NCBI RefSeq assembly: GCF_025698545.1
Contig: NC_068571.1
Location: forward strand, 37,977,733-38,041,732
Length of the DNA stretch: 64,000 nucleotides
Direction of reading: 5' to 3'
Origin: Gossypium raimondii
Taxonomy: Eukaryota > Streptophyta > Magnoliopsida > Malvales > Malvaceae
Part shown: in pieces, positions 1 to 13,253 of the stretch
Layout: every line of letters starts with the position of its first letter
Numbering within the stretch: position 1 is the stretch's first letter
Translations under genes and position numbers: made by a program
Notes under the pieces: model-generated
Databases searched by the model: none
The model's input: only the letters and a program-made list of their open reading frames with translations
What the model was told of the DNA's origin: nothing

Positions 1-2770
1 TTGGAATATTGCAAAATTTGCTTAATAAAATTAGGACCAAAGTGGAATTATCTAGATTTCTCTTCATTTTTCTGCATTCTCATCAGCTAAAACACCATAG
101 AAGGGTTTATTAAAGCTGGTTCATCATATTTTGTACTGCAGGCAAGTTCAATTCTTGATTATTTCTTGAAATTTTTGTGTTTTTGGGACTTTTACAACTA
201 GGCCCACTTGTTGAATTCATTAGTTTTTGATTCTATGAAAGAATTTCAAAGTTGCTATGAATACATGCTGGAAGTATATGATTATTTAGCATGGAATTAG
301 AGCTTTAAATTGTTCATATGCTGATTTTATTGAAAGAATTAAATAGAAAGTGAATGTTTGGGACCTAATAGTAAAAGAGTTTGAAGATAGAGTTATATGT
401 GGAAATTATGAATTTCAATAGTTTGGATACAACTTATAATGTCTAGGGAAAGTATTAATTGAGAAAATTAGATTAATTTAGGGGTTAATTGAGAAAGGAC
501 CAAATTGTATAAACTGTGAAATTTGGGGCAAAATGGAAATCAGCATTTTGCACTAAAGTAGTTTTGGACAGCAGCAGTAGTATAACTTTGAAAAATCACC
601 AAAAATTGTGGGAATTGAATTAGAGGGTGAATAAAATATGAAATTAAATCTTATTGAGTCTAGTATCTTATAAAAGAAACGGTGTAAGCAATGGAATTAT
701 AAATCATGAGATATAATAGATTTTGTGAGACAAGGTCAGAATGAATTCGGGTTCCCCTGTTTTGATTTTGTAAAATCATTAAAAATTGTAAAAAAATTAT
801 TATGAGTTATAATTTATATGGTTAGAATCCTTAATGAGTCTATTTTATAAGAAACAAACATAAACATCATCCGAATTTTGTACAATGATATAATTAATTT
901 TTAGTGAAGAGTGGTCGGAACTGTCAGACAACGAAACAGGGGAAAATTTAAAGAATAAACTGTATTATTTTGCTCAACCAAAAATTATGAAAATTTTATG
1001 GTAAGAAGATATGTGAGTCTAGTTTCAGTGAAAATTTACGGATCTTAATTTGGAGCTCTGTAAATCTAGATAAAAATAATTTAGTGACTCTTACTCAGAT
1101 GGACAGCTTGAATTTTACATACAAGAAAATAGTGAAAGTATGAATAATGTTGTTTAAGTGTGTTATACACATTAAGGATGTGGTATGGAGAGGAGGAGGA
1201 AAATTGAGAAATATATGAATTATTTGTGTATAATTAGTCATATGCTTGATTATAATTGATAAATGATGAAATAGAAATGATGCTTATATTTGTGCATTAT
1301 TGGTCATGGTTTAAGCTCATGTGTGAAAATAAAGTTTCATAGTATGTGTGTATGGTATATTCGGTATATGATTGGCATGAAATAATGTCATGAATGGTTT
1401 ATGAATTAACACATGTTGGTAAGCCTGATACATGAATAAGTGTTGTGCTCATCCATGCTTATAATGCTTATGCTATATGTGTATTTGCCTGACATATTTG
1501 GTGTATATGCTTAGGCTTTGGCCAAGTAGTGGCTAGATTATGCTATGTTAAATTTATAAGTTATGCATTGAAATGGTTTATCATGTGGTTAGCCCCAAAA
1601 AGAGTTATGTTTAAATACACTAGCTTGCGACTATGGCTGAATGATATGTTTATATCTTATGTGATGTGCATAGAAAACGAGTGTGGAAAGATGATGAAAT
1701 AATAAGTTCATATGGCTGAAATTTAATGATTAAGTGTTAATTTCATGAAATATATAATGTATGATGAAATGTATTTAGTGTTGAAATGAGAGTAAAATAA
1801 AATGCGAAAATCGAATAAATGATCAAATTAAGCGGGCAGCGGATTTGAGTACTTCGATCAAGAGATAAAGTGATAAGTGGTAGCTTTAGCTACACTTATC
1901 CGATCAAATGTGAAAAGTGATAAGTGCTATACTTATCTGATCAAGTGAAAAAGTGATAAGTGCTATACTTATCTGATCAAGTGAAAAAGTGATAAGTGTT
2001 ATACTTATCTGATCAAGTGACAAAGTGATAAGTGGTAGCTTTAGCTACACTTATCTGATCAAGTGAAAAAGTGATAAGTGGTAGCCTTAGCTACACTTAT
2101 CTGATCAAGTGAAAAAGTGATAAGTGGTAGCCTAGCTACACTTATCTGATCAAGGACAAGTGATAAGTGATCATACGTAAGACCATAGTTATACTATGGC
2201 AAAGTGAAAGTGAAGTACTCAATTTTCCGTAACCGTTCCTTAATTTTGATCAAGGATGGTAAGTGACAAATGGGCCCAAAAGAATGAAAGCAAATGGATA
2301 AGTGGTTGTGTATTTATACCAGGATGATGTTGTTATTTAAGCTAAAGTGATATTTTCATTGCAAAATTGAGAATTTCATAAATGTGTTAATGAATGGTAT
2401 AATCGATAAACGTTGAGTTAAATGGTAAATACGTATTAGTGTTAAACTTAGTGACATTGAATTGTACGTGAATTAAATGGAAATTGCTAGTGATATGATT
2501 TAAATTGTGAGCATGAGAAATTGCGAATTGAATGAAATGGAAACGAAGCATTGAATTGCATGAGTATGTATCGGGTCTCGTAGGCCCAATTTTATTATGA
2601 TTATAATGTTTTGAGGATATATTGTGAAGAGTTATAAAAACATGTTAATAATTTTGAAAGTTTTAATTTAGATAAAATTTTATAACTCGGTTAAATACGT
2701 TCGCAAGTGTATGTGTTCTAGTAATGCCTCATACCCTATTCCAGTGTCGGATACGGGTAAGGGGTGTTAC
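1..2770 (+). mobile_element. 3' part of a Ty3/gypsy-type LTR
   Basis: No gene is visible in this stretch. It is AT-rich and ends at 2770 in GGGGTGTTACA, preceded by a CGGATACGGG motif, which is the usual 3' end of gypsy LTRs in cotton-like genomes. The left end lies outside the window, so a solo LTR cannot be told from a longer element. The following base starts a different, Athila-like sequence, so this LTR appears to be inserted in or against that element; the 5-bp flank after it is TCCAA, but its partner is off the window. Confidence 0.7.
1858..2150. repeat. Tandem hairpin array inside the LTR
   Basis: Seven units of about 36 or 46 bases follow each other, each starting TCAAGTG and ending CTTATCTGA. 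Every unit contains GATAAGTG and, a few bases later, its complement CACTTATC. The longer units also pair GTAGCT with AGCTAC, so each unit can fold as a stem. The short and long versions differ only in whether the GTAGC...GCTAC part of the stem is present. Confidence 0.9.
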
Positions 2771-3709
2771 ATCCAATCTATAAGCACGTACACCCATTCT
2801 CATTATACTGTTTAGACATTGAAGAATCTGTTAATCAATATTTTGATGTTATTGGATGGACTGATTTTGCTGCCATTGATGAACCTGCATATTATGAGTT
2901 GGTTTTTGAATTTTATTCTACATTTCACTTCAACCGCTCTGCTAACATCGTGGACACCCCTCACGCATTCTGTTTTCGCTTGCTCGGTGTGCATTATAAT
3001 CTGTCAATTTCTGAGTTTAATGTTGCTTTGGGGTTCGTTAGTGAGGACTATTTAGTAATTGATGACTATTATGAATCATATCTCGACATACCACTCGACT
3101 TTGATACTAATGAAGCTTTGGCATTGTTAACTGAAATGAGATAGATTTCGTATGATCCAAAACACTGTAAAGACATAAGAATTCACAGTCCTACATTTAG
3201 ATATATACATAGATTCCTTACTTTCAATTTTTTCGGACGCAATGATGCATTTGCCTCTTTAACTAAGACTGAATTATTCTTTCTATGGTGCATGCATTCG
3301 GGTAGAAAGGTAAATTTAGGTTATTGGTTTTCTATTCAGTTTCACCATATTTTGCGGTCAAATAGGCCACTTATTTTCGATGCATACATCACGTATTTGG
3401 CCTCCAATTTGAATCCATCAGCTATCAATTTTAGTTATTTAAATTTGGCATACAAAACAGACGCTTTAGATACATACTGCTTGGATTCTATGGGGTTACT
3501 AATCGATACCCCTTCTTCTTTATTTTGTCCCTCCAAGGACGAGGACGGATCGGTCACGTAGAATGTTTCGACGAAGCCACCAGCACGGAACGAAGCCTCC
3601 AACTTTTGTCGAAACTCAATTGGCCCGAATTGAGGAAGGACTCGCCTCTTTACGCACCTTAATGACAGACGTAGTCACACACCTACGAGGCAACCCTTCA
3701 CGGCGTTGA
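2771..3709 (+). pseudogene. Athila-type retrotransposon ORF1 fragment, broken
   Basis: Reading in the frame of 2764, the sequence encodes a protein resembling the Athila ORF1 / putative plant transposon domain: WTDFAAIDEP and HAFCFRLLGVHYNLS first, then ELFFLWCMHSGRKVNLGYWF and FDAYITYLA. The frame is interrupted by one TAG at 3142-3144 and closes at 3559-3561. A shifted frame from 3599 continues with ETQLARIEEGLASLRTL and ends at TGA 3707-3709, matching the usual C-terminal tail of such proteins. One stop and one frameshift mean it is not functional. Its 5' end is cut by the LTR ending at 2770. The family call rests on remembered motif similarity. Confidence 0.6.
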
Positions 3710-6000
3710 AATACACAGGGAGTTTCTTTTTCCTTTCCCTACTTACTTTTACTTTTTATCCTTTAATTTAATTCAAATTACATTGGGACAATGTAAAATA
3801 AGTAGGGGGAAGGGAACATAAATTGGTTCTACTTTGCTTATCCGTTGTCGCTGTTTTTGCATGTTCCTCGTGAAAGGTAAATAATTCCCTTGATAAATTG
3901 GGATGGTACACTTGTGGTTTGTCCTATCTAACTATTTAGTTCTTTACATATAAACTTTTCAATAATCTATTCAGAGAAAAAAAAGAGAATAAATAATAAT
4001 AATACTCCTCTGATACAAATGTTAAGAGTGAAAATTGGGGTTGTTTAAGAGTGAAAATTGGGGTTGTACACCAGACCGAGTAACCGGAATGTGGTGCTTG
4101 GGTTGTCATCACATCTCGTATAAAAATGTTCGTGTGGCTATCCGATTTCTTTACACTTACTCCGCTAACAAGCTATCACGAGTAGGGCGAAATAACCCAC
4201 TTAGAGACATCTGAATCAAGTAACCGGAACATGGTGCTTGGGTTGTTATCATGTCTCGCGTAAAAAAATTCGAAAATGTCCTAAGTACAAAAATAAATGA
4301 AAATAATAAAATGAGGGGTAGGTCTTTCTTATTTCCTAGGCTAGGTTATTTGAGATGATAATATGTAAGGACTAAATTGTTGACTTGTGTAAACCATGGG
4401 GGTCAAATCCTATTATAAAGGGAATTTTTTTCCTTTTGCAGATACATACAAAATGCTCGAGGACTAGCATGAGCTAAGTAGGGGGATTTGATTAAATGCT
4501 GAAATTACCTATTTTGTGTAATTAAATTGGTCAATTTATGAGAATGCACCACTATTTTTTCCATGTTTATATTGAATTTTATACATGGGTGCAATTTGGG
4601 GCTAAATAGAAGAAAAAGGAAACGATTGGACTGGATTGAAAGAAGAAGAAAAGAAGGTGGGTCGAAATAGAATTTTAAAAAATGTAATTGGCTAAAATTT
4701 TCTGATTGACTTAGTAAGAGATTATATAGGGATTTATTTTGATCATGTGAATATTTTTCCCTAATTTTTTGCACTTTTTATGTATAGTGGCTTTAAATTA
4801 GGAAAGTTGGCTCAAAGCCACTAGTATAAATAGGTGGTATTTTTTTTCATTTCATAATCAAGCTTTCATCTTTTTGAATATAATCTTTCCTTCCTCCTCA
4901 CAAAATTATTTGCTGTCATTGGTTCCTTATACTTTCATTTTATTAATTTCCAGCTTTGGAAATATTACACCGGAAGCCAAACCCTGTTTCACCAACCTAC
5001 ACCCTCCCACTTACAATTTCTTTTTCAAACCCTTTTTTCATTCCCAACAGACTAAAACCATTCCATACCCATTTAAAAATTCTAGCCACATACTTAAACC
5101 ATGCCACCCACTTTTTACCTATTTCAACCTTATTTCATTTATCCAACCCTCTCCAGATATGCCCAACTCCAACATGCCCCAAAATTTAGTCAACTAAACC
5201 TATTTCAGCTTTAGGCCGGTGTTAACTTCGTCAAAGACTCGTGAGTTATGAACCCGAGTAATTAAACTCCTAATTTTCAGTATTTATTATTTCTCCAAAT
5301 TAAGAGTATGACTTCGTCAACTCACAAAGTCAAATCAACACTAAATAAAAAAGGACGTCATTTGAATTAGTGTGGTTAGACGTACAGTTGGAATTCAAAA
5401 AGGATCGATTGTCTAATCGATTTTTCGTGAATACATTGGTGTGCCAAGTGGGGATTGCTGTTTGGTTCCGTCAAGGGAAATAGTAACTGGATTTAAATGT
5501 CCTACGCGATTGAGGGTATTGGTTCGAGCTAGGCTCTTCTAGAATGTAAAGCTGCCGGAGTTTTAAATCACGAACGTTTCGTAGGTTGTTCGATCAGCAA
5601 TGGTTAGTTATAGGACGTTCCATAACTAATTTATACAAGGAAGAGTTGGTGTCCGAGGCGTCCTTGGTAGCTTTAACTAACTTATTGGAAAAGAGGAGTT
5701 CATCTAATTTCGAGGATCGGTTCAAAGACGAAAAAACCCGTGCCTGAAGCTGAGCTAAATTTGATTGATTTTTCTTCAAATTTACTTAACTGTTTTTTTA
5801 TTTAATTGTCTTCAACTTTTACTTTTTACTCTGTTATTTCAGGTTTCATATTTTATCCTCCTAAACTTCTTGGGCACGACAACTGCCCAAACATAATTCT
5901 GGTTGAGAGAGAAATAATTTTCAGTAAACCCAGTCTCTGAGGGATCGACCCTACTCCCTATACTGCTTAAATTTACAAATTAGGTGTAGGATTATATTGG
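3710..6000 (+). mobile_element. 3' noncoding part and LTR of the Athila-like element
   Basis: A polypurine stretch AGTAGGGGGAAGGG at 3801-3814 follows the broken ORF1, as expected just before a 3' LTR. Two imperfect copies of a block containing CCGGAA, TGGTGCTTGGGTTG and ATGTCTCG lie at about 4073-4150 and 4205-4265. Near the end, at about 5935-5965, is GAGGGATCGACCCTACT, a motif typical of Athila LTR ends. No coding capacity is seen; the small ORFs here are chance. Confidence 0.55.
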
Positions 6001-7714
6001 TGGAATCAACAACCATCAGAAGTAATTCTAGTTCAGATTCAAAACAAATTAGTTACATATACAAAAGCAATTTCAATTTCATATATAGAACATATATGAT
6101 TCATATGCAATATTCCTACCCCTATCAGCTACACACCGTCTTCGGCCATCCCAACACATTGTTAAGGGCGTTCAATGCCCAACCAACCCTGCACACCATA
6201 ACGTGTCTGCCTGACACATTTACAGAGACGCAGCTTAGCTGCTAGATTGAAATGCGACAAAGTACCAGAATCAGATTTATACGCATTGTGGCTTAGCCAC
6301 CAATTCAAAGTAGATTACTTCATTCTTCACAACATCACAACCCATGCAAATGCAGAGTACAAATATCCACAATATGTATTCGATCATTCTAAATTGTTTC
6401 ACAAGTAGATAATACAGTTCAATATCAGAATAAATATAACAGTACACATACAATTATGTTATTCATACATTAGTCACAGAGTATTAGAGAGTTCTCGTAT
6501 AATCAAAATCAAATCATTCATACATTAAGGAAGTTAATATCAGTTTTGGGCAACACTCACAGCCTCAAAAATAGGTTTCAGGCCCTATTTATATGCCACA
6601 CGGCCTGGACACAAGCCCATGTCTTTGCCCGTGTGGCTAACACGGCCTAGGCACATGCCTATGTCCTCTGTCCATGTAGTTCTAAAGCATAAACAGTAAG
6701 TTACACGGCCTAAACACACGCCTGTGTCCCTGGCTGTGTGGTCCTAAATCACAAACAGTGAGTTACACGGCCACCCATACGACCTGGTACACGGCCATGT
6801 GGCTTACATGGCCTGGGCACACGCCCATGTGCCTGGCCATGTGGTGTCTACAGCTATGTTTTCCGACGACTGAAATTCACAAAAAATAAAATTTTCGGCA
6901 CCCACCTAAAGAGATTTTGAAGTAGTAACAACACGAACCCAGAACCTAATCTAACCATTCAACAACCAATCACACGACTATAAAAATGAATCAACGCATA
7001 CATTAACACTCAAGAAAAAGTGTCGAAACCTCGACGTTAAACTTTCGACGATGAACACTTACCGACAGTTCAATAGTACTAAATCGGCACAATACGCGAA
7101 GGATCACCTCCCTCTGTACTCACGCCTAAGGAAAACAAAATGACCAATTATCAGAGAGCTTATGTAAACAATAAGAGAATTTTCGATTTAGCAACACAAC
7201 AGAAAACTAACGAAACTTCCCAGAGGTTTAAGGATTCTGACAGAACTTACACAAAAATCTTCCAACAACTTAGGGGTCTCACTAATTCTGATATTCACTT
7301 GTTGAACATAATTGAAAAGGAGAAATCAAAGGAGTAAAAAAAAAAGAAAGAAAAAGGGAAAGAAGAAGAAAGAGTACAGAACATTAAAAAAAATGATGCT
7401 TTTGTCTTAACCACCAACGTACTTCCGACAACAAGCAAAAATTTCCTTAACGCATCATTCGAACTCAGGCCAGACAAAATACAGATAGATACTTAACCAG
7501 TGAACCAGTAGGCTCATTCTTGACATAGAATCGTATAGAATTACACTTAACTATGTAATGTATGGATAAGGGTAGTTCTAAAAGGATAAAACTTTTAATG
7601 ATACAACTTGAACTCCAAACCTTAAACACAATAGCAGAACACAGAACCACAGATACATAAATTTAATTAATACAAATTCTCACAATTAAATCCTCAAAAT
7701 TTTGGGGCGTTACA
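6001..7714 (-). mobile_element. Gypsy LTR on the minus strand, far end truncated
   Basis: On the minus strand the sequence begins at 7714 with TGTAACGCCCCAAAATTTTG, a canonical gypsy LTR start, and runs toward lower coordinates. The expected far end (GTTACA on the minus strand) is missing where it meets the Athila-like LTR near 6000, so the unit is truncated or interrupted. The base pairs outside the start, 7715-7719, read ATATT. No gene is present. Confidence 0.55.
6598..6845. repeat. Tandem ACACGGCC-containing array
   Basis: Roughly 65-75-base units repeat the series ACACGGCCTGG, ACACGCCC/ATGCC, ATGTCC, CCGTGTGG or CCATGTGG. Arrays of this type are frequent within cotton gypsy LTRs. The copies are diverged, and the internal ACACGG/CCGTGT pairs give each unit weak dyad symmetry. 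Confidence 0.75.
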
Positions 7715-9502
7715 ATATTAATTAGAAATTTAACATTTTAATATAAAATAATTGTTGCTAGTGTGATTCTAGTAAATATTGTGTTTGAAAATTGACATAT
7801 TGCATTCTTATAAAATTAAAAGTCATTTAAGTGATTTTATGTAAAACATAGAATGTTGATAATGGCAAGAAAAGAGAGAAAAAAAAATAGAACACATAGA
7901 TTTTACGTGGAAACCTGGGAAAAAAAACCACGGGTAGAGGAGAAGAAAATTTCATTATGTCAAATTCGAATGATTACAAGGAGTATAGACTGCATCTATT
8001 TATAGGTTTAGAAAACCTTATTTTAATCAACATCTAATATAAGTAATGCAGTAAGGTTGAAACACCTTATTCAAATCAATATCAAACAGAAGAAGTAAAC
8101 CCTCGGCCTTCACCCTCGTGGATCCCCCTATCTTGCCGTTTGCATTTTATTTTAATAAGAATTTGAGTCACAACTCTAACATTTTTATTTTTGTGAAAGA
8201 AAATTACTTATTGTATGTTGGCTTCGTGAAAACTTTTGTGTTTAAAGTTTAGATTTATTTTTTTCTAAATGTTCAACAGTAATGAAAAAATATCTTTTTT
8301 TAAAAAAGTCTAATAGTGAGGTAGAGTTTTTTTCTAAAATAAAGGCTTAAATTTGTTTGTTCTAAATGTTGGTTTGCGTTGATTTTGATAATTGCTACAA
8401 GTGTTGGATAGAGTATCTTTTGTAGTGAAAATTAATGGATGAATAATTGTTTGATTACATATATTGAGAAACATATTTTTAACAACATTAACAAGGAGAA
8501 AATAATTCAACGATTTTAACATATGAAAAAGCGTCGAGACAATTATAGAAAAAGATACACATGATTCAAATTTATTTGATATACATTTTCCTTACTGCTT
8601 TAATAGTTTTGTAATAATTTTACATTTAACTAAATATATTGGTTTATCCATGACTAATAATAAACGTTTTAATTTTAATTTTTTTAAAATTGGCCTCGCA
8701 ATCCAACTTACATGGCTCTGTCCCACTAATAATATATAAGTTTATGTAGTGTTAGTACACTAAATGATGGCACATAATCTAAAAATGAATGTTAATGGAT
8801 TTATTTTTAAAAAAAATTAAATAATATATAATTTTATTCACTATCGTCCTCCTCTAAATTTCAATCTTTTCACCGAGTAAAGCCTAATGCCTAAGCCTAA
8901 GTTTAAAAGACAAGACCAGTCAATTGCAAGTTGGTTGTGGAAAGTTGATTAAGGTTGAAATGGCATTCAATATATTACATAAAATTAGTTCAACTACCCC
9001 TAGTGACAGTCGGGTGCATGCATCGGCTTTGCTATCTATATATAGTATATGCCCAACCCTCAGTTGATAACGACTTGAATCATATCATTGGTTTCTAGAC
9101 TTACAATCGTACTCATTGGAAATGACTTAATAGGGAAAATAATGTTGATTCCACTTACTAATATTTTAGTTGGATGATTGATGATGGGTTTATCACGTCA
9201 TTTATGCCGTTTTAGATCTCATATTTCTCAAGAGTTAATTGTTATTGATCTTGCTTAATTTGCACTACATGAACTTAATTGTTTTAATTATTCATTTATT
9301 TGAAGAAAAGAGAGAAAGCTAAATCTTCCCTTAACAAAGAAGGGCAAAATGGAAGAGAAACCTAATTAAACAATTACAACACTCTTTATTTTTTTTCAAA
9401 CATTGAGCAACCAGACATCTTGATGAGTATATGAAATGGAACAAAATAACACAAAACTTCCAACAAGCAAGCAAGGAGAATGATAGATGTTGTTGGATAG
9501 AT
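7715..9502. other. Gene-free AT-rich stretch
   Basis: No coding region with recognisable similarity is visible. About 7866-8150 contains GATTTTACGTGGAAACCTGGG and a CT/GA-rich tract reminiscent of copia LTR leaders, but no boundaries could be defined. The last part, below 9503, is the 3' flank of the GIR-like gene. Confidence 0.6.
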
Positions 9503-9835
9503 TCAGTTGGATGGCATTTTGGTGTTATAATGGTTAAGAAAATCAAGGAAGACGGTGGTTTTACATTTGGGGCACTTGAGATTCACTTGCGCTAACATAA
9601 CGTACATGAGGCACCGAGGACATCCTACCAACACCATCGGAGTTTCTTCCTCACTGCTACGGCGTTGCATCATCATCATCGATGAGTCGTCAGTCTCCGA
9701 AGACACGCATGAACTTTCGAGTGACATCTCCGATGTGTTTGGCGACCCATTTACTTGGTTATTAGGCCTAGCTGTAGGTGGTGATAATAGATTCAGCTTC
9801 AACTCAAGCTTTGGACTGTTTTCTCTTCCACTCAT
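9503..9835 (-). CDS. GL2-interacting repressor-like protein (GIR1/GIR2 family)
   Basis: This is an intronless 110-residue protein. Residues 10-16 are LELKLNL, an EAR repression motif (LxLxL), followed by a Ser/Asn-rich middle and a short Met run. The C-terminal half has GCPRCLMYVML (Cys72, Cys75) and KCPKCKTTVFLDFL (Cys88, Cys91), a four-cysteine zinc-ribbon-like module. This layout is that of Arabidopsis GIR1 (At5g06270) and GIR2 (At3g11600), which bind the HD-ZIP factor GLABRA2 and co-repressors of the TOPLESS class and restrain root-hair formation in the nucleus. The start was chosen at MSGREN because the EAR motif sits close behind it, as in the family. The overlapping plus-strand ORF at 9555-9947 is a shadow. 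The role in this plant is inferred from the family only. Confidence 0.85.
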   Translation of the reverse strand: MSGRENSPKLELKLNLLSPPTARPNNQVNGSPNTSEMSLESSCVSSETDDSSMMMMQRRSSEEETPMVLVGCPRCLMYVMLAQVNLKCPKCKTTVFLDFLNHYNTKMPSN

Positions 9836-9957
9836 TCTTGTTAACTATATCCTGCTTCATAATCACATGATCACGTACACAATTAAAAAAAAATCAGCTA
9901 AGAAATTGATTAAACACTCGCATGAAAACAAATTGAGAGAAAATTAAACTGAACCAA

Positions 9958-9970
9958 CTTATATATAAAA
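9958..9970 (-). promoter_or_regulatory. Possible TATA box of the GIR-like gene
   Basis: On the minus strand the sequence reads TTTATATATAAG about 125 bases upstream of the ATG at 9835. A second TATA-like stretch lies near 10048. The genome is AT-rich, so this is only a candidate. Confidence 0.3.
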
Positions 9971-12345
9971 TTAAAAGAGGACTTGAATTACCAATTTGGA
10001 AAAGGATGGTTTCTCCTGTAGATTGAGATTGGGAGGGCTTTAGGCCATTATATATGCAATGATTTTCAAGGGCAGAGATGGGGATCCATTTTCTTTTATT
10101 GCTACTTAATTATGTGTAGGAGAGGAGGGTATGGTAGAATTTACACGGAAAATAGGTGGGATAATGTGTTGATTAAAAATGCTTAAAACCCAGAATGAAT
10201 AACTTCAAAACTTGCCACTGATTCAAACCCATATAAACGTTATTTTTGAAATATTGAATCTGTTACTCTAACTCGAATACATATAAATGTAAATTTTCTA
10301 CATTTTATTTATCAAACTGGTTTTCAAGTTTTCATTATTGAAAACAAATTTTTAATTCTATTTACCAAATATGTTTTTCAACTTTTACAAAATAGAAAAT
10401 GAAAACTGTTTATGTTACTAACTTAAGTTGCTTATTTGTTTAAAATGAAAATTGCAGCGGAAGTGCTAGATTGTAGTGACTACTATGGCTTGGCATTGCG
10501 AAAACTGTGCAAACAAAACAATAGATAACACCAAAGATTTGTTTCCATAGTTTGATTTTCTTACATCTGCGAAACCTAGTTCAGTGAGTAATTATACTAT
10601 CTTTATTCACAAATACAACAAGTGGTTCACACTCTATCCCTCCCTCAGTATAGAAATCACACTTTTGTCCCTAAAGATTAGAACACTCACCTCCCAATCC
10701 TTCCGCTGAGAAATTGAGCAGTAAACACTCAAAAATGTTTATAGTAACAAGTTGAACTCTCTCACAAAGTAGTTCCACAATGGATAGATTAGAATGCACT
10801 CAGTAAGTTTTCTTACTAAACCTAGACAAGCCTCAAAGCATATATTCAATTTTGATTTGCTAACATAAAATCTAAGTGAATACAAAGTAACTCCTTGAAA
10901 ATAACTATTACAGTTACAACTATCAAAAACACAATCAATCGAAGATATGCTTTCCTAAACAACAGCATAGTCTCGATCGATCTTTCATATTTTAAGGGTT
11001 GATTTGATTCATTCGAATCCAATTAAGAATTAATTTTGATAAATAAACTAAAACATATTCAACAGTCCAAATATTTTCTTTATTAAATTTAGAAATCAAA
11101 TAAGGTAAATATTTACACACCATCAATGACAGTGGCACTCAACATCAATTACCTCATCTTACCTTAACAACATTTTAAAAGTAAAAATAAAATAGAAAAT
11201 ATTTTGACTTAAATTTGTTAAAAGAAGAAAAAGGTAGACAGACAAACCATATTTTATTGTAAATACTAAATACTGCCTTCAATGACGAAGGAGGAGTTGG
11301 TTTAAGTCATTTGCATTGCCATCGAAAGTACAAAAACATAATTTATGATTATTTCCCCTTTCTAATTTTTTTTTTTTTTAAATCTTCTACGTTGTTTAGA
11401 GTTATTAGCTGTGTATAATTATATGTAAACCTATTATTTTTCATAATAAGACCAGATTGATTGGTTGAATTGAAATAAGTTCGATTATTGATATAATTGA
11501 GAATAAAAAATTATTTTAAATTGATGAAAACTATAAAACAGCTAAAAACTATATAAATATATTTAAAATATGCTTTAGACTTTTTATTGCCCACACATAT
11601 GCGCTACGTTCAAAGGAAGTTTTCCAAACTAAAGATCTATCACTAACTCTTTAAAGACTCGAATTCAAGATCTTATGAGTGAATAATTTTTTATCATCAT
11701 GCCAAACATGAAAATTCCAACTTTTGCATATTAATATTATATATTATATCCGAATTTCTTGAATATTTTTAATTTATTTTCTCATGCCTAGATGATATGA
11801 ATTTCTGAAAATTTTAAATATTCAAAAGAATATATTTAATTTTTAAATTTTCAACAACTTAATTTTTAAACATTTAATAACCCACAATTAAATTTATTAG
11901 ATATAATTTTCTCCACACACACACAAAAAAAGTGTGGAAATTGTTTAGATAAAGATCTACTTATCTCTTATTAGGAATAAATTACTTTTATCTTATTTTA
12001 TTTCATTTTAAGTCTATCAACAATCTAATTCAGTAATTATTTTTCTACCCTTAATCTTTTAATTTATCAAATTTATAAAATATTCTTAAAAACAACTAAT
12101 TTTAATATTGCATATCGTAAATTTGAACAAAATTTTATATAAATTACATTAAATAAAGATTATTGTTATAAATGTGTGTATTTTTTAGGTGACCTCAACC
12201 TTTTTTTTATGTAGGTTTAGAACTTTTAGTTGAAATTTTAAGTCTTAATAGCTACCCTATTCAAAAAAGGAAAAAAAACTCTTGACAGCTAACGTGTCTC
12301 ATTCATACATTGGATTTGTTTATATAAAAAAGTTATAGTAATAAT
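9971..12345. other. Gene-free stretch
   Basis: No supported gene. The region just upstream of the GIR-like gene probably holds its promoter. Around 10440-11170 there is a lower-AT segment with no open frame and no recognisable termini, probably an old repeat. A T-run lies at about 11369-11380. The rest is AT-rich. Confidence 0.5.
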
Positions 12346-12892
12346 TAGAGGTGATTATGGGCCGGGTCGAGTTTAAGCATGATATTAATATATTTTATGA
12401 TTGTTCAAGTTCGGCTCGATTCGAAATCTGGGCTTAAAATTTTGTCTAAACCCGCCTATATTTGTAAAAGATTAACTCAAGCCCATTTTAGGCCCGTCTA
12501 TATTATTTTTAAATTTTTAAAAATATTTATATTATATTACTTTAATATTTAATAATCTTATACATTTTTTATTTATTGAACTTTTTATATAGTCATCTTA
12601 CCATTATTTTAATATTTACATTAGAGGAGTACTATATATTTGTATAGATTTATTCTTTTAATGTGTTCTAAATTACATAATGTATAAAGATAACATAATA
12701 TAAAGTATTATAAACTTAAAACGAGTCGGGGTTGGGCCTTGAATGTTTAAGCTCGAGCCCAACCAATATTTTAAATGGGACTAATTTTTTGCCAAAGCCA
12801 ATTTCTCGGGCATAATATTTTTACTCAAACCCTCTCAAATTTCGAGCGAACCTTCAGGCCTTGGCAAGTAGCCCAACCTATGAACAAGTCTA
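12346..12892. mobile_element. hAT-like non-autonomous element
   Basis: The ends are inverted: TAGAGGTGATTATGGGCCGGG at the left and, read from the other strand, TAGACTTGTTCATAGGTTGGG at the right, matching at 14 of about 21 positions. Inside the ends are GGCCGGG/CCCGCC/GGCCCG-rich blocks around an AT-rich core, a structure common for hAT-type non-autonomous repeats in plants. No transposase is present, and a clean 8-bp target duplication could not be made out. Confidence 0.55.
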
Positions 12893-13253
12893 GCTGTAAT
12901 ATTACAAAAATATATAATAAAGTAAAATAGATTTTGAGGCGTAAGATAATTTTTTAAAATTTTATTATATTTTTAGGATATAACAAAATTTTAAAATGTT
13001 TATAGTAATTTTAAAAGGAACTTTTTAGAATAATTTTATTAGAAAATATTTATTATACTGTCATTAGAGGTTTAAGACTTCAAAAGAGTAGGGTTAATAA
13101 GTGTCTATAATAAAATTTTAAAAATTAAATATTTTTAAAAAGAGACACATGACCATTTTTTAAGGTTGTTTATAAAATTAAAAAATTTACACTATTAGTG
13201 CACCAAATACTAACTTAATTATTGATGTAAGTTATATGACATCTTTCGTCTTT

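Noticed and set aside
2764-2766. GTG start for the Athila-like ORF
   Set aside because: It lies within the last bases of the preceding LTR, so the true 5' end of the ORF is missing.
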